A stretch of DNA of 16,377 nucleotides from Oceanococcus sp051252075 (GTDB lineage: Bacteria > Pseudomonadota > Gammaproteobacteria > Nevskiales > Oceanococcaceae): assembly GCA_051252075.1 (NCBI GenBank), contig JBPOFU010000061.1:1-16377 (forward strand), written 5' to 3'. Position 1 is the first letter of the stretch. Each line of letters starts with the position of its first letter. The translations under genes and the position numbers were made by a program. This document shows positions 6,400 to 14,319 of the stretch, piece after piece. The notes below the pieces were generated by a model. That model saw only the letters and a program-made list of their open reading frames with translations. It searched no databases and was not told the origin of the DNA.

Positions 6400-7308
6400 A
6401 TGCTCATGAGCCATTACCCCAGCCGCGACGGACAGCCACTGCACATCCATGTTTTAGGGCGCGGCAAACCCGTAGTTTTACTGCATGGCCTAGGTGCCAG
6501 CGGGCGGCAATGGCTGCCCTTCATATGGCCGCATCTGCACCGTTTTCGCTTTTACATTCCGGACCTACGCGCCATGGGCCGCTCTGCGGGCGTCAGTTAC
6601 AACCAGCCCGACATTTTTCAAAATCATGTTGAAGACTTGGAAGATTTACTCGCTCACTACAAGCTGGATCAGGTCTTACTGGGTGGACACTCCCTAGGCA
6701 ACACGATCTCTTTGCACTGGCAGCGCAGCGGCGGATTCGATCAAGTCCAGCGTTATTTGCACATCGATCAATCCGCCTGTGTACGCAATCAGGCAGACTG
6801 GAATTACGGCGTTTTTGGCGATGAACAAGAGCAAGTCTTTGGCGGCCTCGCAGCCCTGCGCTTGGTACTCGCACAACACCCCAATGCTGACACCCTTGCC
6901 GATCTGCCCTACTCCGCACGACGGGAGTTGCTAGACGCGATAGGGCAAGCCTTTGCCCGCATTACCGGGCAAGGCATGGTGGCCAAACTGCTGCCGCTAT
7001 TGGCGCAACACCCCAAGCTTTTGCAACGGCGCTTCCCGGTGAAACGCTTGGCCGATTTGGACACGCTGCTGCATTCCTACCTCAACGCCCACGACTACCG
7101 CGACAGCTTGCAAGGTTGCCGCACGCCCACCACTCTAATCGTAGGCATGCAGTCGCCAATCTACGACCCACGTGGACAACTGGCCATGGCCGATTGGCTG
7201 CACGACTGCACCGTCGTGCCATTTGAACGTGCCGGGCATTTACCGCCCTTCCAGCAACCGCTGAAATTCACCCGTGAATTTTCCAGATTCCTAACTGCCG
7301 CACACTAA
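6400..7308 (+). CDS. Alpha/beta-fold hydrolase
   Basis: 302 aa, single-domain alpha/beta hydrolase, probably a soluble esterase. The oxyanion motif LLHGLGASG (27-35) and nucleophile elbow GGHSLG (Ser98) are clear, and AGHLPPF supplies His280. The usual acid site after the sixth strand reads GMQSPIYDP, with serine where aspartate is normal. As in YbfF-like esterases, the acid is instead probably Asp123 in HIDQSACVRN, 25 residues after the nucleophile; this is inference. No signal peptide is seen. The start is uncertain: ATG at 6400 or ATG at 6406, neither with a clear ribosome site. It shares a 133-bp divergent region with the acylase gene, which contains the 8-bp palindrome GTTCGAAC (6343-6350), and is followed after 7 bp by the YdfG-like gene, so the two probably form an operon. 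Substrate unknown. Confidence 0.88.
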   Translation: MLMSHYPSRDGQPLHIHVLGRGKPVVLLHGLGASGRQWLPFIWPHLHRFRFYIPDLRAMGRSAGVSYNQPDIFQNHVEDLEDLLAHYKLDQVLLGGHSLGNTISLHWQRSGGFDQVQRYLHIDQSACVRNQADWNYGVFGDEQEQVFGGLAALRLVLAQHPNADTLADLPYSARRELLDAIGQAFARITGQGMVAKLLPLLAQHPKLLQRRFPVKRLADLDTLLHSYLNAHDYRDSLQGCRTPTTLIVGMQSPIYDPRGQLAMADWLHDCTVVPFERAGHLPPFQQPLKFTREFSRFLTAAH

Positions 7309-7315
7309 ATCCGCC

Positions 7316-8083
7316 ATGACAGCTCACACACCCACCGTACTCATCACTGGCGCATCCTCCGGTTTTGGCGCTGCCTGTGCACGCCGCTTTGCCCAGGATG
7401 GCGCGCGCTTGATTCTCATCGCACGCAGCCGGGACAAGCTACAGGCCTTGGCCGCCGAACTGAGCGATCACTGTGAAATCCACACGCTGAGCATGGACAT
7501 GCAAGACAAACAAGCGGTGATGAGCTTGCCCGCCGCTCTGCCGTCCGCATTTCAAGACATCGACATACTCATTAACAATGCCGGCCTAGCCCTCGGCGTA
7601 GAACCCGCCCATAAAGCCGATTTGGACGACTGGGAAACCATGGTCGACACCAACATCAAAGGCCTGATGCGCCTAAGTCGCGCCATCCTGCCCGGCATGG
7701 TCGAACGCAATCGCGGACACGTGATTAACATGGGGTCATCCGCCGCCAGCTGGCCCTATCCCGGCGGCAATGCCTACGGCGCAACCAAAGCCTTCGTGCA
7801 GCAATTCAGCCGCAACCTAAAAGCCGACCTCATCAGCACCGCCATCCGCGTCAGCAACATCGAACCCGGCATGGCCGACACCAACTTCTCAAAAACCCGC
7901 TTCAAAGGCGACCAAGCCAGCGCTGACAAAGTCTACGCCGGCACGCAATCCATGAGCGCTGAAGACATCGCCGAAGCAATCCACTGGTGCACCCGCATGC
8001 CGGCACATGTGAATATCAACAACATAGAGTTAATGCCGGTGTGTCAGGCTTGGAATAGTTGGGCGGTTGCTAGAGAAAGCTGA
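7316..8083 (+). CDS. ydfG: NADP-dependent short-chain dehydrogenase, YdfG type (3-hydroxy acid dehydrogenase)
   Basis: 255 aa, classical SDR with a Rossmann fold. TGASSGFG (11-18) binds the cofactor, NNAG follows, and the catalytic residues are the Ser of MGSSAASWPY and the YGATK tyrosine/lysine. Several stretches match E. coli YdfG closely by eye: NNAGLALGVEPAHKA, DDWETMVDTNIKGL, ILPGMVERNRGHVIN, PAHVNINNIELMPV. YdfG oxidises L-allo-threonine, serine and other 3-hydroxy acids and reduces malonic semialdehyde, preferring NADP. It has about ten extra N-terminal residues relative to E. coli. The ATG lies 7 bp after the hydrolase stop with no strong ribosome site, so coupled translation is likely. 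It converges on the ubiI-like gene with 13 bp between the stops and no terminator visible. Confidence 0.9.
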   Translation: MTAHTPTVLITGASSGFGAACARRFAQDGARLILIARSRDKLQALAAELSDHCEIHTLSMDMQDKQAVMSLPAALPSAFQDIDILINNAGLALGVEPAHKADLDDWETMVDTNIKGLMRLSRAILPGMVERNRGHVINMGSSAASWPYPGGNAYGATKAFVQQFSRNLKADLISTAIRVSNIEPGMADTNFSKTRFKGDQASADKVYAGTQSMSAEDIAEAIHWCTRMPAHVNINNIELMPVCQAWNSWAVARES

Positions 8084-8096
8084 ATTAACTGGGGGC

Positions 8097-9281
8097 TTAC
8101 CCTAGCGCATAACGCATGAATTGCCGCTTAAGTAAGGCTTGCTGATTGACTACATTCAAGCCGGTGTCACGCAAGCGTATGACTTCTCCACTGCGACTGC
8201 CGAATAAACGGTCGAGACCGTCGATGACGCCTAGAGCCGGGAGCACTTCGCGGCGGCGTTGCTTGGCGTAGGCGTGCAGCGCTGATTCTATGGCTCGGGG
8301 TGAGCGGCAGCGTTCGGCGCAGTGCAGTTGTTCTACACATTTGGCGGCGTCTTCGAAGCCGAGGTTCATGCCCAGGCCTGCCAGTGGGTGAACCACATGA
8401 GCGGCGTCACCGACCAGGGCTATGTTGTCTTGGGCGTAGCTTTCGGCTTGTTGCAGGCACAGCGGAAAAGTGACGCGGCGGCTGCATAACTTGCTGTAGC
8501 TGATGCCACTGGCTTGTTGGAGAGCTTGTAGAAATGCAGCTTCGGGCATGTCCAGCAAGCCTTGCGCTTCGGCATCGGCGACCGACCAGACGATGGAAAC
8601 TTGCTGCTGCGGTAGCGGCAGCAAACCCAGTGGGCCGATGTCGGTGAAGGCTTGTCGGGCAACGCCTTGGTGTGGCCGCTCCAATTGCAAAACGGCAACC
8701 ACGCCTTGTTGGCCGTAGTCGCGCCGTTCTATGCCAATACCAGCACGCTTACGCAGTTGCGAGTCGCGGCCATCGGCACCGATCAAGACTCGGGCTTGTG
8801 CGATGCGACCGTCGCTGCAATGCAGTTCGGTGTGCTCGGCGGCTTGCTCGAAGCGCTGCACCTGGGCTTGATGCCAACGGGTCACGCTGCTGCTTTGCAG
8901 GGCTTGATCCAAGCCCCATTGCAGCACCGGCACTTCAACAATATTACCCAATACCTCATGCCCTAGTTCTGCGGCATCAAATGCGATTTGACCGTTACCG
9001 CTGGCATCCCAGACTTGCATGCGGGTGTAGGGCTGCATGCGTGATTGCAAACTATCGGGCCAGGCCTTGACGCTTGCGAACAAGCGGCGTGAACCCGGCG
9101 CCACCGCGACCACACGCAAATCCACATCGCCTGTTGGCGCTTGTTCGGCGGCGGCTTCACCCGCGTCAAGCAACAACACATTTAGACCGCGCTGCTCCGC
9201 CAGCAAAGCCGTTAAACAACCGACTGGACCCGCGCCAACGATGGCTAGGTCAAACACCGGATTCACGGCAGCTGAACTCAA
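8097..9281 (-). CDS. ubiI: FAD-dependent ubiquinone biosynthesis hydroxylase, UbiI-like
   Basis: 394 aa, UbiH/UbiI/Coq6 family flavoprotein monooxygenase. The FAD motifs are GAGPVG (16-21), GADGRDS (168-174) and GDAAHVVHPLAGLGMNLGFEDA (from 291). Of the E. coli members it reads closest to UbiI (C5 hydroxylase): compare MQVWDASGNGQIAFD and RDTGLNVV here with MEVWDKDSFGHISFD and RDIGLKLA there. A second flavin hydroxylase that usually follows pepP (ubiH) is not in the window. The longest start is TTG at 9281, giving a TTGA four-base overlap with the pepP stop; a GTG at 9266 is the main alternative. Neither has a good ribosome site, fitting coupling to pepP. Last gene of the ygfB-pepP-ubi operon. 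The family is secure; UbiI versus UbiH is a judgement by eye. Confidence 0.82.
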   Translation of the reverse strand: MSSAAVNPVFDLAIVGAGPVGCLTALLAEQRGLNVLLLDAGEAAAEQAPTGDVDLRVVAVAPGSRRLFASVKAWPDSLQSRMQPYTRMQVWDASGNGQIAFDAAELGHEVLGNIVEVPVLQWGLDQALQSSSVTRWHQAQVQRFEQAAEHTELHCSDGRIAQARVLIGADGRDSQLRKRAGIGIERRDYGQQGVVAVLQLERPHQGVARQAFTDIGPLGLLPLPQQQVSIVWSVADAEAQGLLDMPEAAFLQALQQASGISYSKLCSRRVTFPLCLQQAESYAQDNIALVGDAAHVVHPLAGLGMNLGFEDAAKCVEQLHCAERCRSPRAIESALHAYAKQRRREVLPALGVIDGLDRLFGSRSGEVIRLRDTGLNVVNQQALLKRQFMRYALG

Positions 9282-10621
9282 GCTTGCGCCATGACGGCTT
9301 CAATCGCATCTGTGGTTTTGGGCACGTCGCGGGTCAGCACATCGGCTTCGCCCTCGGTGACCAAAACATCGTCTTCGATGCGTATGCCGATATTGGCGAA
9401 CTCGTCGCTCACGCCAGGACTGTTGGCGGAGATGTACAGGCCGGGTTCTATGGTCAGCACCATGCCGGGCTCCAGCTTACGCCAGTCGCCTTCGACACGA
9501 TAAGGCCCTACATCATGCACATCCATGCCCAGCCAATGGCCGGTTTTGTGCATGAAAAATTCCATATAGCTCTGCTTTTCGATGGCTTCGTCTAAGGAGC
9601 CTTTGAGCAGACCAAGATCGAGCAAACCTTGGGTCAAGATCGGCACCACGACTTCATGCGCGGCCATCCAACGGGCACCGGTTTTGACCACATCAATCGC
9701 CGCGACTTGCGAGGCCAAGACGATGTCGTAAACCGCTTTTTGTGCCGGGGAGAATTTTCCACTGACTGGGAAGGTGCGGGTAATGTCGGCGCAATAGCCT
9801 TCAAACTCACCGCCAGCATCAATCAAGACCAAATCACCGTCATGCAGCGGTGCTTTGTTCTCCACGTAATGCAACACGCAGGCATTGGCTCCACCACCGA
9901 CGATGCTGCCGTAGGCGCAGCTCATGCCGTGACGTTCGAAGTCATGATGGATTTCTGCACCGAGCTGAAATTCATACAGTCCGTTGTGCACTTTTTGCAT
10001 CGCCCGCACATGGGCCGCAGCCGAGACTTGTGCGGCGTAGCGCATCATCGCTTGTTCAGCGGATGACTTGCGCAAGCGCTGTTCGTGCAAAACGGCGCCG
10101 AGTTGATGCACTTGGGTCGGCGCACTGACACCGCTACGCGCCATGCCGCGCACGCTGGCCAACCAACGCTGCAGGGCACGGTCATTGCTAACCGATGAAC
10201 CGGATGAAAAATGCACTACCTCTCTGTCTTTCAACAGCTGTGGAATGTGTGCATTGAGATCGCCTATGACTTCGGCGCGATCGGCACCGTAGTTCGCCAC
10301 ACAACCTTCCGGCCCGGCGCGATAGCCATCCCAAATTTCCTTTTCTTTATCTTTAGGGCGACAGAACAGCACAAACTCGCCGTCCTCATGCCCAGGGGCG
10401 AGTACTGCCCAAGCATCCGCTTCGGGGAATCCGGTGAGATATTGAAAATCGGAGTCCTGGCGAAATGGATAATGCACATCGCTGTTGCGCTGCTTTTCCA
10501 CCGCACCCGGAATAATCGCCACCGCATTGGGGCCGATGGCGTCCAGTAGCTGGCGACGGCGAGCCGCGAATTCTTCGCGGGTGATTTGGGCCTCAGCCGG
10601 CCTGGGGGTGTAATTCGACAT
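9278..10621 (-). CDS. pepP: Xaa-Pro aminopeptidase (aminopeptidase P II)
   Basis: 447 aa, M24 'pita-bread' metallopeptidase that removes the N-terminal residue when proline is second; cytosolic, dinuclear manganese. All five metal ligands are present: Asp268 and Asp279 in VLIDAGGEFEGYCADITRTF, His362 in HKTGHWLGMD, Glu392 in TIEPGLY and Glu416 in RIEDD. The N-terminal creatinase-like domain contains DVHYPFRQDSDFQYLTGF. The ATG at 10621 was chosen because the protein then starts a few residues before ITREEFAARRR, as in E. coli PepP; it lies inside the end of ygfB, overlapping it by 29 nt in another frame. There is no clear ribosome site, so translation is probably coupled to ygfB. The ygfB-pepP-ubi order is the same as in E. 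coli. Confidence 0.97.
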   Translation of the reverse strand: MSNYTPRPAEAQITREEFAARRRQLLDAIGPNAVAIIPGAVEKQRNSDVHYPFRQDSDFQYLTGFPEADAWAVLAPGHEDGEFVLFCRPKDKEKEIWDGYRAGPEGCVANYGADRAEVIGDLNAHIPQLLKDREVVHFSSGSSVSNDRALQRWLASVRGMARSGVSAPTQVHQLGAVLHEQRLRKSSAEQAMMRYAAQVSAAAHVRAMQKVHNGLYEFQLGAEIHHDFERHGMSCAYGSIVGGGANACVLHYVENKAPLHDGDLVLIDAGGEFEGYCADITRTFPVSGKFSPAQKAVYDIVLASQVAAIDVVKTGARWMAAHEVVVPILTQGLLDLGLLKGSLDEAIEKQSYMEFFMHKTGHWLGMDVHDVGPYRVEGDWRKLEPGMVLTIEPGLYISANSPGVSDEFANIGIRIEDDVLVTEGEADVLTRDVPKTTDAIEAVMAQA

Positions 10622-11102
10622 ACAGTGTTTGCGCAGCAACCTTTAAGTATTCAACAATTTCGATGTAGGAATCCTCAATATCGGAGCCCTCATCGTTGAC
10701 ATTCAATTTGCAGATTTCTGCCAAATCTTTCAGCAGTTCCTGCACTTCATCGGACACGGCTTTCAAATCCAACTGGCCGGCCGAGCCGATGCCAAATAAA
10801 ACCCCGCCGCTCCAATCCGCCAAGGCAGTGAGACGATCGCGTAAGGGCGCAGTATCGGGCGGCAAAACCGGTGCATAGCTACAGTCACTATCCTCTAAGC
10901 GTTGTTTCACATTTTGAGCATAGTTCAGCAGTGCATCCCAGGCCGGATTTTGTTGGTCCACCTCGTCCAAAGCCAAGTCATTTGGCAGTTCGCTGTGGCG
11001 ACACCACATGCCAGCCAACTGGCCATCAAAGCCCGCTGGGCCGGTGGTGGCCTCGACTTCCATCAGCCATTCGGCCAAGTCACTGTAAATATTTAAGTCC
11101 AT
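10593..11102 (-). CDS. ygfB: UPF0149 family protein YgfB
   Basis: 169 aa (E. coli YgfB is somewhat longer), acidic and mostly helical. The marks I used are the N-terminal SDLAEWLMEVEATTGPAGFDGQLAGMWC, the central LADWSGGVLFGIG and the C-terminal YIEIVEYLKVAAQTLYVEL, together with its place immediately before pepP. YgfB is of incompletely known biochemistry; in Pseudomonas aeruginosa it has been linked to control of ampDh3 and beta-lactam resistance. Start at ATG 11102, just 40 bp from the divergent argE start; the frame stays open upstream but that part is antisense to argE. GATAAT lies exactly six bases before the ATG, so the message may be leaderless. Confidence 0.92.
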   Translation of the reverse strand: MDLNIYSDLAEWLMEVEATTGPAGFDGQLAGMWCRHSELPNDLALDEVDQQNPAWDALLNYAQNVKQRLEDSDCSYAPVLPPDTAPLRDRLTALADWSGGVLFGIGSAGQLDLKAVSDEVQELLKDLAEICKLNVNDEGSDIEDSYIEIVEYLKVAAQTLYVELHPQAG

Positions 11103-11142
11103 AGACTGATTATCCCACGGCGAGATGGTCGATAATAGGGCT
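11103..11142. promoter_or_regulatory. Mirrored divergent promoter between ygfB and argE
   Basis: This 40-bp gap contains ATTATC at 11109-11114 and GATAAT at 11131-11136, a perfect 6-bp inverted repeat separated by 16 bp. Each reads as a near-consensus -10 (GATAAT) toward its own gene, and each is exactly six bases before an ATG: GATAAT-AGGGCT-ATG for argE and GATAAT-CAGTCT-ATG for ygfB. Transcription starting seven bases after the -10 would begin at the A of ATG. No good -35 appears at 16-18 bp for either side, and no ArgR-like operator is evident. Confidence 0.45.
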
Positions 11143-12288
11143 ATGAACGCCGCACCTAAATTTGAAGAAACCCTGCGCAAGCTGATTGCCACGCCATCGG
11201 TCAGCAGCACCATGCCGCGACTGGACATGAGCAATCGCGCGGTTTGCGAGACTTTGGCCAACTGGTTGGAACCCTTGGGTTTCAGCTGCGAACTGCTGCC
11301 TGTGGGCGAAAACAAAGCGAATTTGATTGCCACCCGCGGACGCGGCGATGGCGGCTTGGTGCTCAGCGGTCACACCGATACCGTGCCGTTTGATGAAAAC
11401 GGTTGGGACAGTGATCCTTTTGCACTGAAAGAAAACGGCGACCGCTGGCACGGTCTGGGTAGCTGCGACATGAAGGGTTTTTTGGCGCTGTGCGTGCAGT
11501 TGGCCGAAGAGCTGCGCGATCAGGACTTAAAACAGCCTTTGATTATTCTCGCCACCGCCGATGAAGAATCCGGCATGGATGGCGCCAAAGCCCTGCTCAA
11601 TTACGGCAAGCCATTGGGCCGCCACGCCCTGATCGGCGAGCCTACCGGCTTGATCCCTATCCGCATGCACAAAGGCATCTTTATGGATGCGGTAATGATT
11701 CAGGGACACGCTGGCCATTCCTCTGATCCCAGAGGCGGGGTAAACGCTGTGGAAGGCATACACAAAGCTTTGGCCGCCTTGCTGAGCTTTCGTGATGAGT
11801 TGATGACACGGGAAAACAATCTGGGCTTTAGTGTGCCGCACGCGACCCTGAACCCCGGCTGCATACACGGCGGTGACAGCCCCAATCGCATACCGGCTGC
11901 TTGTGAATTGCAATTTGACCTGCGCCCACTTCCGGGCATGGACTTACGCGCGCTGCGTGCAGAAGCCCGTGCACGCATGGATGCCGCTCTGCAAGAAGGT
12001 CAATGGAAGTGGCAGCACGAAGAATTGTTTGAAGGCGCCGAACCGTTTGAAACCGCCGCCGACGCGGCCATCGTAAAAGCAGCTGAACGGCTGACTGACT
12101 GCGAAGCACAAGCGGTGAATTTCGCCACCGAAGGTGGTTATTTGAATCAAATGGGCATGCAGTCACTGGTCTTAGGCCCGGGCAGCATTGATCAGGCTCA
12201 CCAACCCAACGAATATCTAGCCATGGATCAGATCACACCCATGATGGGCATACTGCGCGGACTGGTTAAGGATTTCTGTTATGAGTAA
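11143..12288 (+). CDS. argE: Acetylornithine deacetylase
   Basis: 381 aa (E. coli ArgE 383), M20 metallohydrolase that hydrolyses N2-acetyl-L-ornithine to ornithine and acetate in arginine synthesis; cytosolic, zinc or cobalt. Metal and catalytic residues are visible: His77 and Asp79 in SGHTDTVPF, Asp109 in SCDMKG, Glu141/Glu142 in ADEESG, Glu166 in GEPTG and His353 in DQAHQPNEYL. The dimerisation part includes GHAGHSSDPRGGVNAVE and NRIPAACELQFDLRPLPGM. ATG at 11143 gives MNAAPKFEETLRKLIATPS, matching the spacing of the E. coli N-terminus; an in-frame ATG at 11125 is possible but would overlap the likely -10. Its stop overlaps the argA start by 8 nt, so both are cotranslated. Confidence 0.96.
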   Translation: MNAAPKFEETLRKLIATPSVSSTMPRLDMSNRAVCETLANWLEPLGFSCELLPVGENKANLIATRGRGDGGLVLSGHTDTVPFDENGWDSDPFALKENGDRWHGLGSCDMKGFLALCVQLAEELRDQDLKQPLIILATADEESGMDGAKALLNYGKPLGRHALIGEPTGLIPIRMHKGIFMDAVMIQGHAGHSSDPRGGVNAVEGIHKALAALLSFRDELMTRENNLGFSVPHATLNPGCIHGGDSPNRIPAACELQFDLRPLPGMDLRALRAEARARMDAALQEGQWKWQHEELFEGAEPFETAADAAIVKAAERLTDCEAQAVNFATEGGYLNQMGMQSLVLGPGSIDQAHQPNEYLAMDQITPMMGILRGLVKDFCYE

Positions 12289-13549
12289 CAGCCCCAGCTT
12301 TGCTGATGCCCTGCGCAGTGCTGCGCCCTATATCAATGCTCACAGTGGTCGCATCACGGTGGTTCATATACCCGGCGACGTGGCCGCATCGGATTCACTG
12401 AAACCTTTGGTGTACGACCTAGCCTTGGCGCATAGCTTGGGTTTGAAATTGATCTTGGTGCTGGGCGCGCGCGTGCAGATTGAGCAACGCCTGCAGCAGC
12501 GGAATCACCACACGCCTATGGTGGCAGGCCATAGAGTCACCGACGCCATAGCACTGGATTGTGTGCGCGAAGCGGTCGGCCAGTTGCGCAGTGAATTTGA
12601 AGCGCTATTAAGCACAGGATTGGCCAGCACACCCATGGGTGGAGCGCGCATACGCGTAGCCGGTGGCAATTTAGTGACTGCCCGCCCAGTGGGCATAGTC
12701 GAGGGTGTGGATTTGCAATTCACCGGCAATTTACGGCGCTTGGACAGCGAAACCATTGCTGACCATCTGGGCAATGGACGTATCGTGCTGCTCGGGCCTT
12801 TGGGTTATTCCGCTACCGGCGAAACCTTCAATTTACGCAGTGACGAATTGGCCGTGGCAACCGCTAAAGCCATGCAGGCCGACAAGCTGGTGTTGTTTAC
12901 CGATGAAGCGGTTGCAGCGGGCGAATTGAGTTTGTCGATGCAAGACCAAGCGAAGACAGAATCCGAATCCCTGGCCTTGGAGGCGGTGCGTAAAGGTGTG
13001 CCACGGGTCCACATCTTAAATGCCACAGACGACGGCGCCTTATTGCACGAGCTGTACACCCGTGATGGCCGCGGATTGATGGTTACCGCAGAAGAATTCG
13101 ATAGCCTGCATCAGGCCAGCATGGATGATATCGGTGGACTGATGAGTCTCATCGAGCCCTTAGAACAGCAAGGCGTGATCGTGCCGCGTTCGCGTGAGCA
13201 ATTGGAATTAGAGATTGCCCGCTTCACCGTCATGGCCCGCGATGACACCATCATTGGCTGCCGTGCCTTATTTCCCTACCCGGATGAAAAGTGTGCCGAA
13301 TTGGCCTGCATCATCGTGTCGCCGGACTACCAACACGGTGGCCGTGCCAGTGCCTTGTTGAAACATGCCGAGGCCACCGCGCGTAGCCATGGTTTGCAAC
13401 GTGTGTTTGTACTCACGACCCAGACCGAGCACTGGTTTATCGAACATGGATTTCGTCAGGGCAGTTTGGATGAGTTACCCAAGCAGAAGCAGGATTTCTA
13501 CAATTATCAAAGAAATTCTCGCGTGCTCATCAAAGATTTGGATCAATAA
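12281..13549 (+). CDS. argA: N-acetylglutamate synthase (amino-acid acetyltransferase)
   Basis: 422 aa, classical bacterial NAGS with an N-terminal amino-acid-kinase-like domain (about 15-270) that senses arginine and a C-terminal GNAT acetyltransferase domain (about 280-415). Kinase-domain marks are LILVLGARVQIEQRL (57-71), GGNLVTARPVGIVEGVD, FNLRSDELAVATA and PRVHILNA. GNAT marks are LACIIVSPDYQHGGRASALL (341-360), with acetyl-CoA loop residues 351-356, and HWFIEHGFRQG. It makes N-acetylglutamate, the first step of arginine synthesis. AAGGA lies eight bases before the ATG. Overlap with argE pairs an early and a later acetyl-handling step. Having both argA and argE implies a linear pathway, although an argJ elsewhere cannot be excluded. 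Confidence 0.97.
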   Translation: MSNSPSFADALRSAAPYINAHSGRITVVHIPGDVAASDSLKPLVYDLALAHSLGLKLILVLGARVQIEQRLQQRNHHTPMVAGHRVTDAIALDCVREAVGQLRSEFEALLSTGLASTPMGGARIRVAGGNLVTARPVGIVEGVDLQFTGNLRRLDSETIADHLGNGRIVLLGPLGYSATGETFNLRSDELAVATAKAMQADKLVLFTDEAVAAGELSLSMQDQAKTESESLALEAVRKGVPRVHILNATDDGALLHELYTRDGRGLMVTAEEFDSLHQASMDDIGGLMSLIEPLEQQGVIVPRSREQLELEIARFTVMARDDTIIGCRALFPYPDEKCAELACIIVSPDYQHGGRASALLKHAEATARSHGLQRVFVLTTQTEHWFIEHGFRQGSLDELPKQKQDFYNYQRNSRVLIKDLDQ

Positions 13550-13582
13550 GGCGAAGCTGCCGCGACGCGCTGGATAAAACCC

Positions 13583-14314
13583 ATGGCACATATTCCACGT
13601 ATCCATTGGCCAGAGTCTTTGCTGGCCGGACAGCAGCTGTCACTGAGCGGTGAGCGTGCGCATCATTTGTTGCGCGTGCTCAAACGCAAAACCGGCGATC
13701 CGCTCACGCTGTTTCAAAGCGATTGCGAATTCGATTGCTGCATCAGCAGCGCGGAAAAAAGCCAACTAAGCATCGACGTGCTGACGCAACGTGCCGTTCA
13801 ACGGGAATCACCACTGCACACGGTGCTGATACAAAGCCTGTCACGTGGCGACAAGATGGATTTCACCGTGCAAAAAGCGGTGGAACTCGGCGTCAGCGCT
13901 ATACAACCTGTGATTTCACAACGCGGCGGCGTGCAACTGGACGCAAAACGCTTAGAAAAGAAGCAAGCGCATTGGCAAGCCGTTGCCCTATCGGCTGCCG
14001 AGCAATCGGGCCGCACCGTCATCCCACAGGTTTTGCCCTGTGAAAAGCTGGAGACTTACCTCAGCGAACAGGCACCGCTACAAGGTTTTTTATTGGCCCC
14101 AGACAGTGAGCGCTTGGATGCTGCAGCCCCGGAAAACGCCAAGGCTTTGCACATACTCGTAGGCCCAGAGGGCGGCCTGAGCGAACACGAAATCAATCTG
14201 GCCCAGCGCGCAGGCCTGAAAGCCACCGGTTTGGGGCCGCGTGTTTTCCGCACAGAAACTGCAGGGCTGGCCGCCTTGTCAGTGATCCAATGGCTGTGGG
14301 GCGACTTGGCCTAA
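13583..14314 (+). CDS. rsmE: 16S rRNA (uracil-1498-N3)-methyltransferase
   Basis: 243 aa, SPOUT-class methyltransferase that methylates U1498 of 16S rRNA using S-adenosylmethionine. The N-terminal PUA-like part contains LSGERAHHLLRVLKRKTGD; the trefoil-knot part carries VGPEGGLSEHEI (193-204) and LGPRVFRTETAGLAAL (217-232), both signature segments, and KMDFTVQKAVELGV at 91-104. It begins 33 bp after argA; the ATG has a weak GGA about nine bases upstream. The stop lies 5 bp from that of the convergent TolC-like gene, with no terminator visible, so the transcripts probably overlap. Confidence 0.96.
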   Translation: MAHIPRIHWPESLLAGQQLSLSGERAHHLLRVLKRKTGDPLTLFQSDCEFDCCISSAEKSQLSIDVLTQRAVQRESPLHTVLIQSLSRGDKMDFTVQKAVELGVSAIQPVISQRGGVQLDAKRLEKKQAHWQAVALSAAEQSGRTVIPQVLPCEKLETYLSEQAPLQGFLLAPDSERLDAAAPENAKALHILVGPEGGLSEHEINLAQRAGLKATGLGPRVFRTETAGLAALSVIQWLWGDLA

Positions 14315-14319
14315 AACGC

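Noticed and set aside
11103..11142. ArgR operator in front of argE
   Set aside because: The inverted repeat ATTATC-N16-GATAAT does not match the enteric ARG box or the Pseudomonas TGTCGC-type site as I know them; a promoter reading explains it better.
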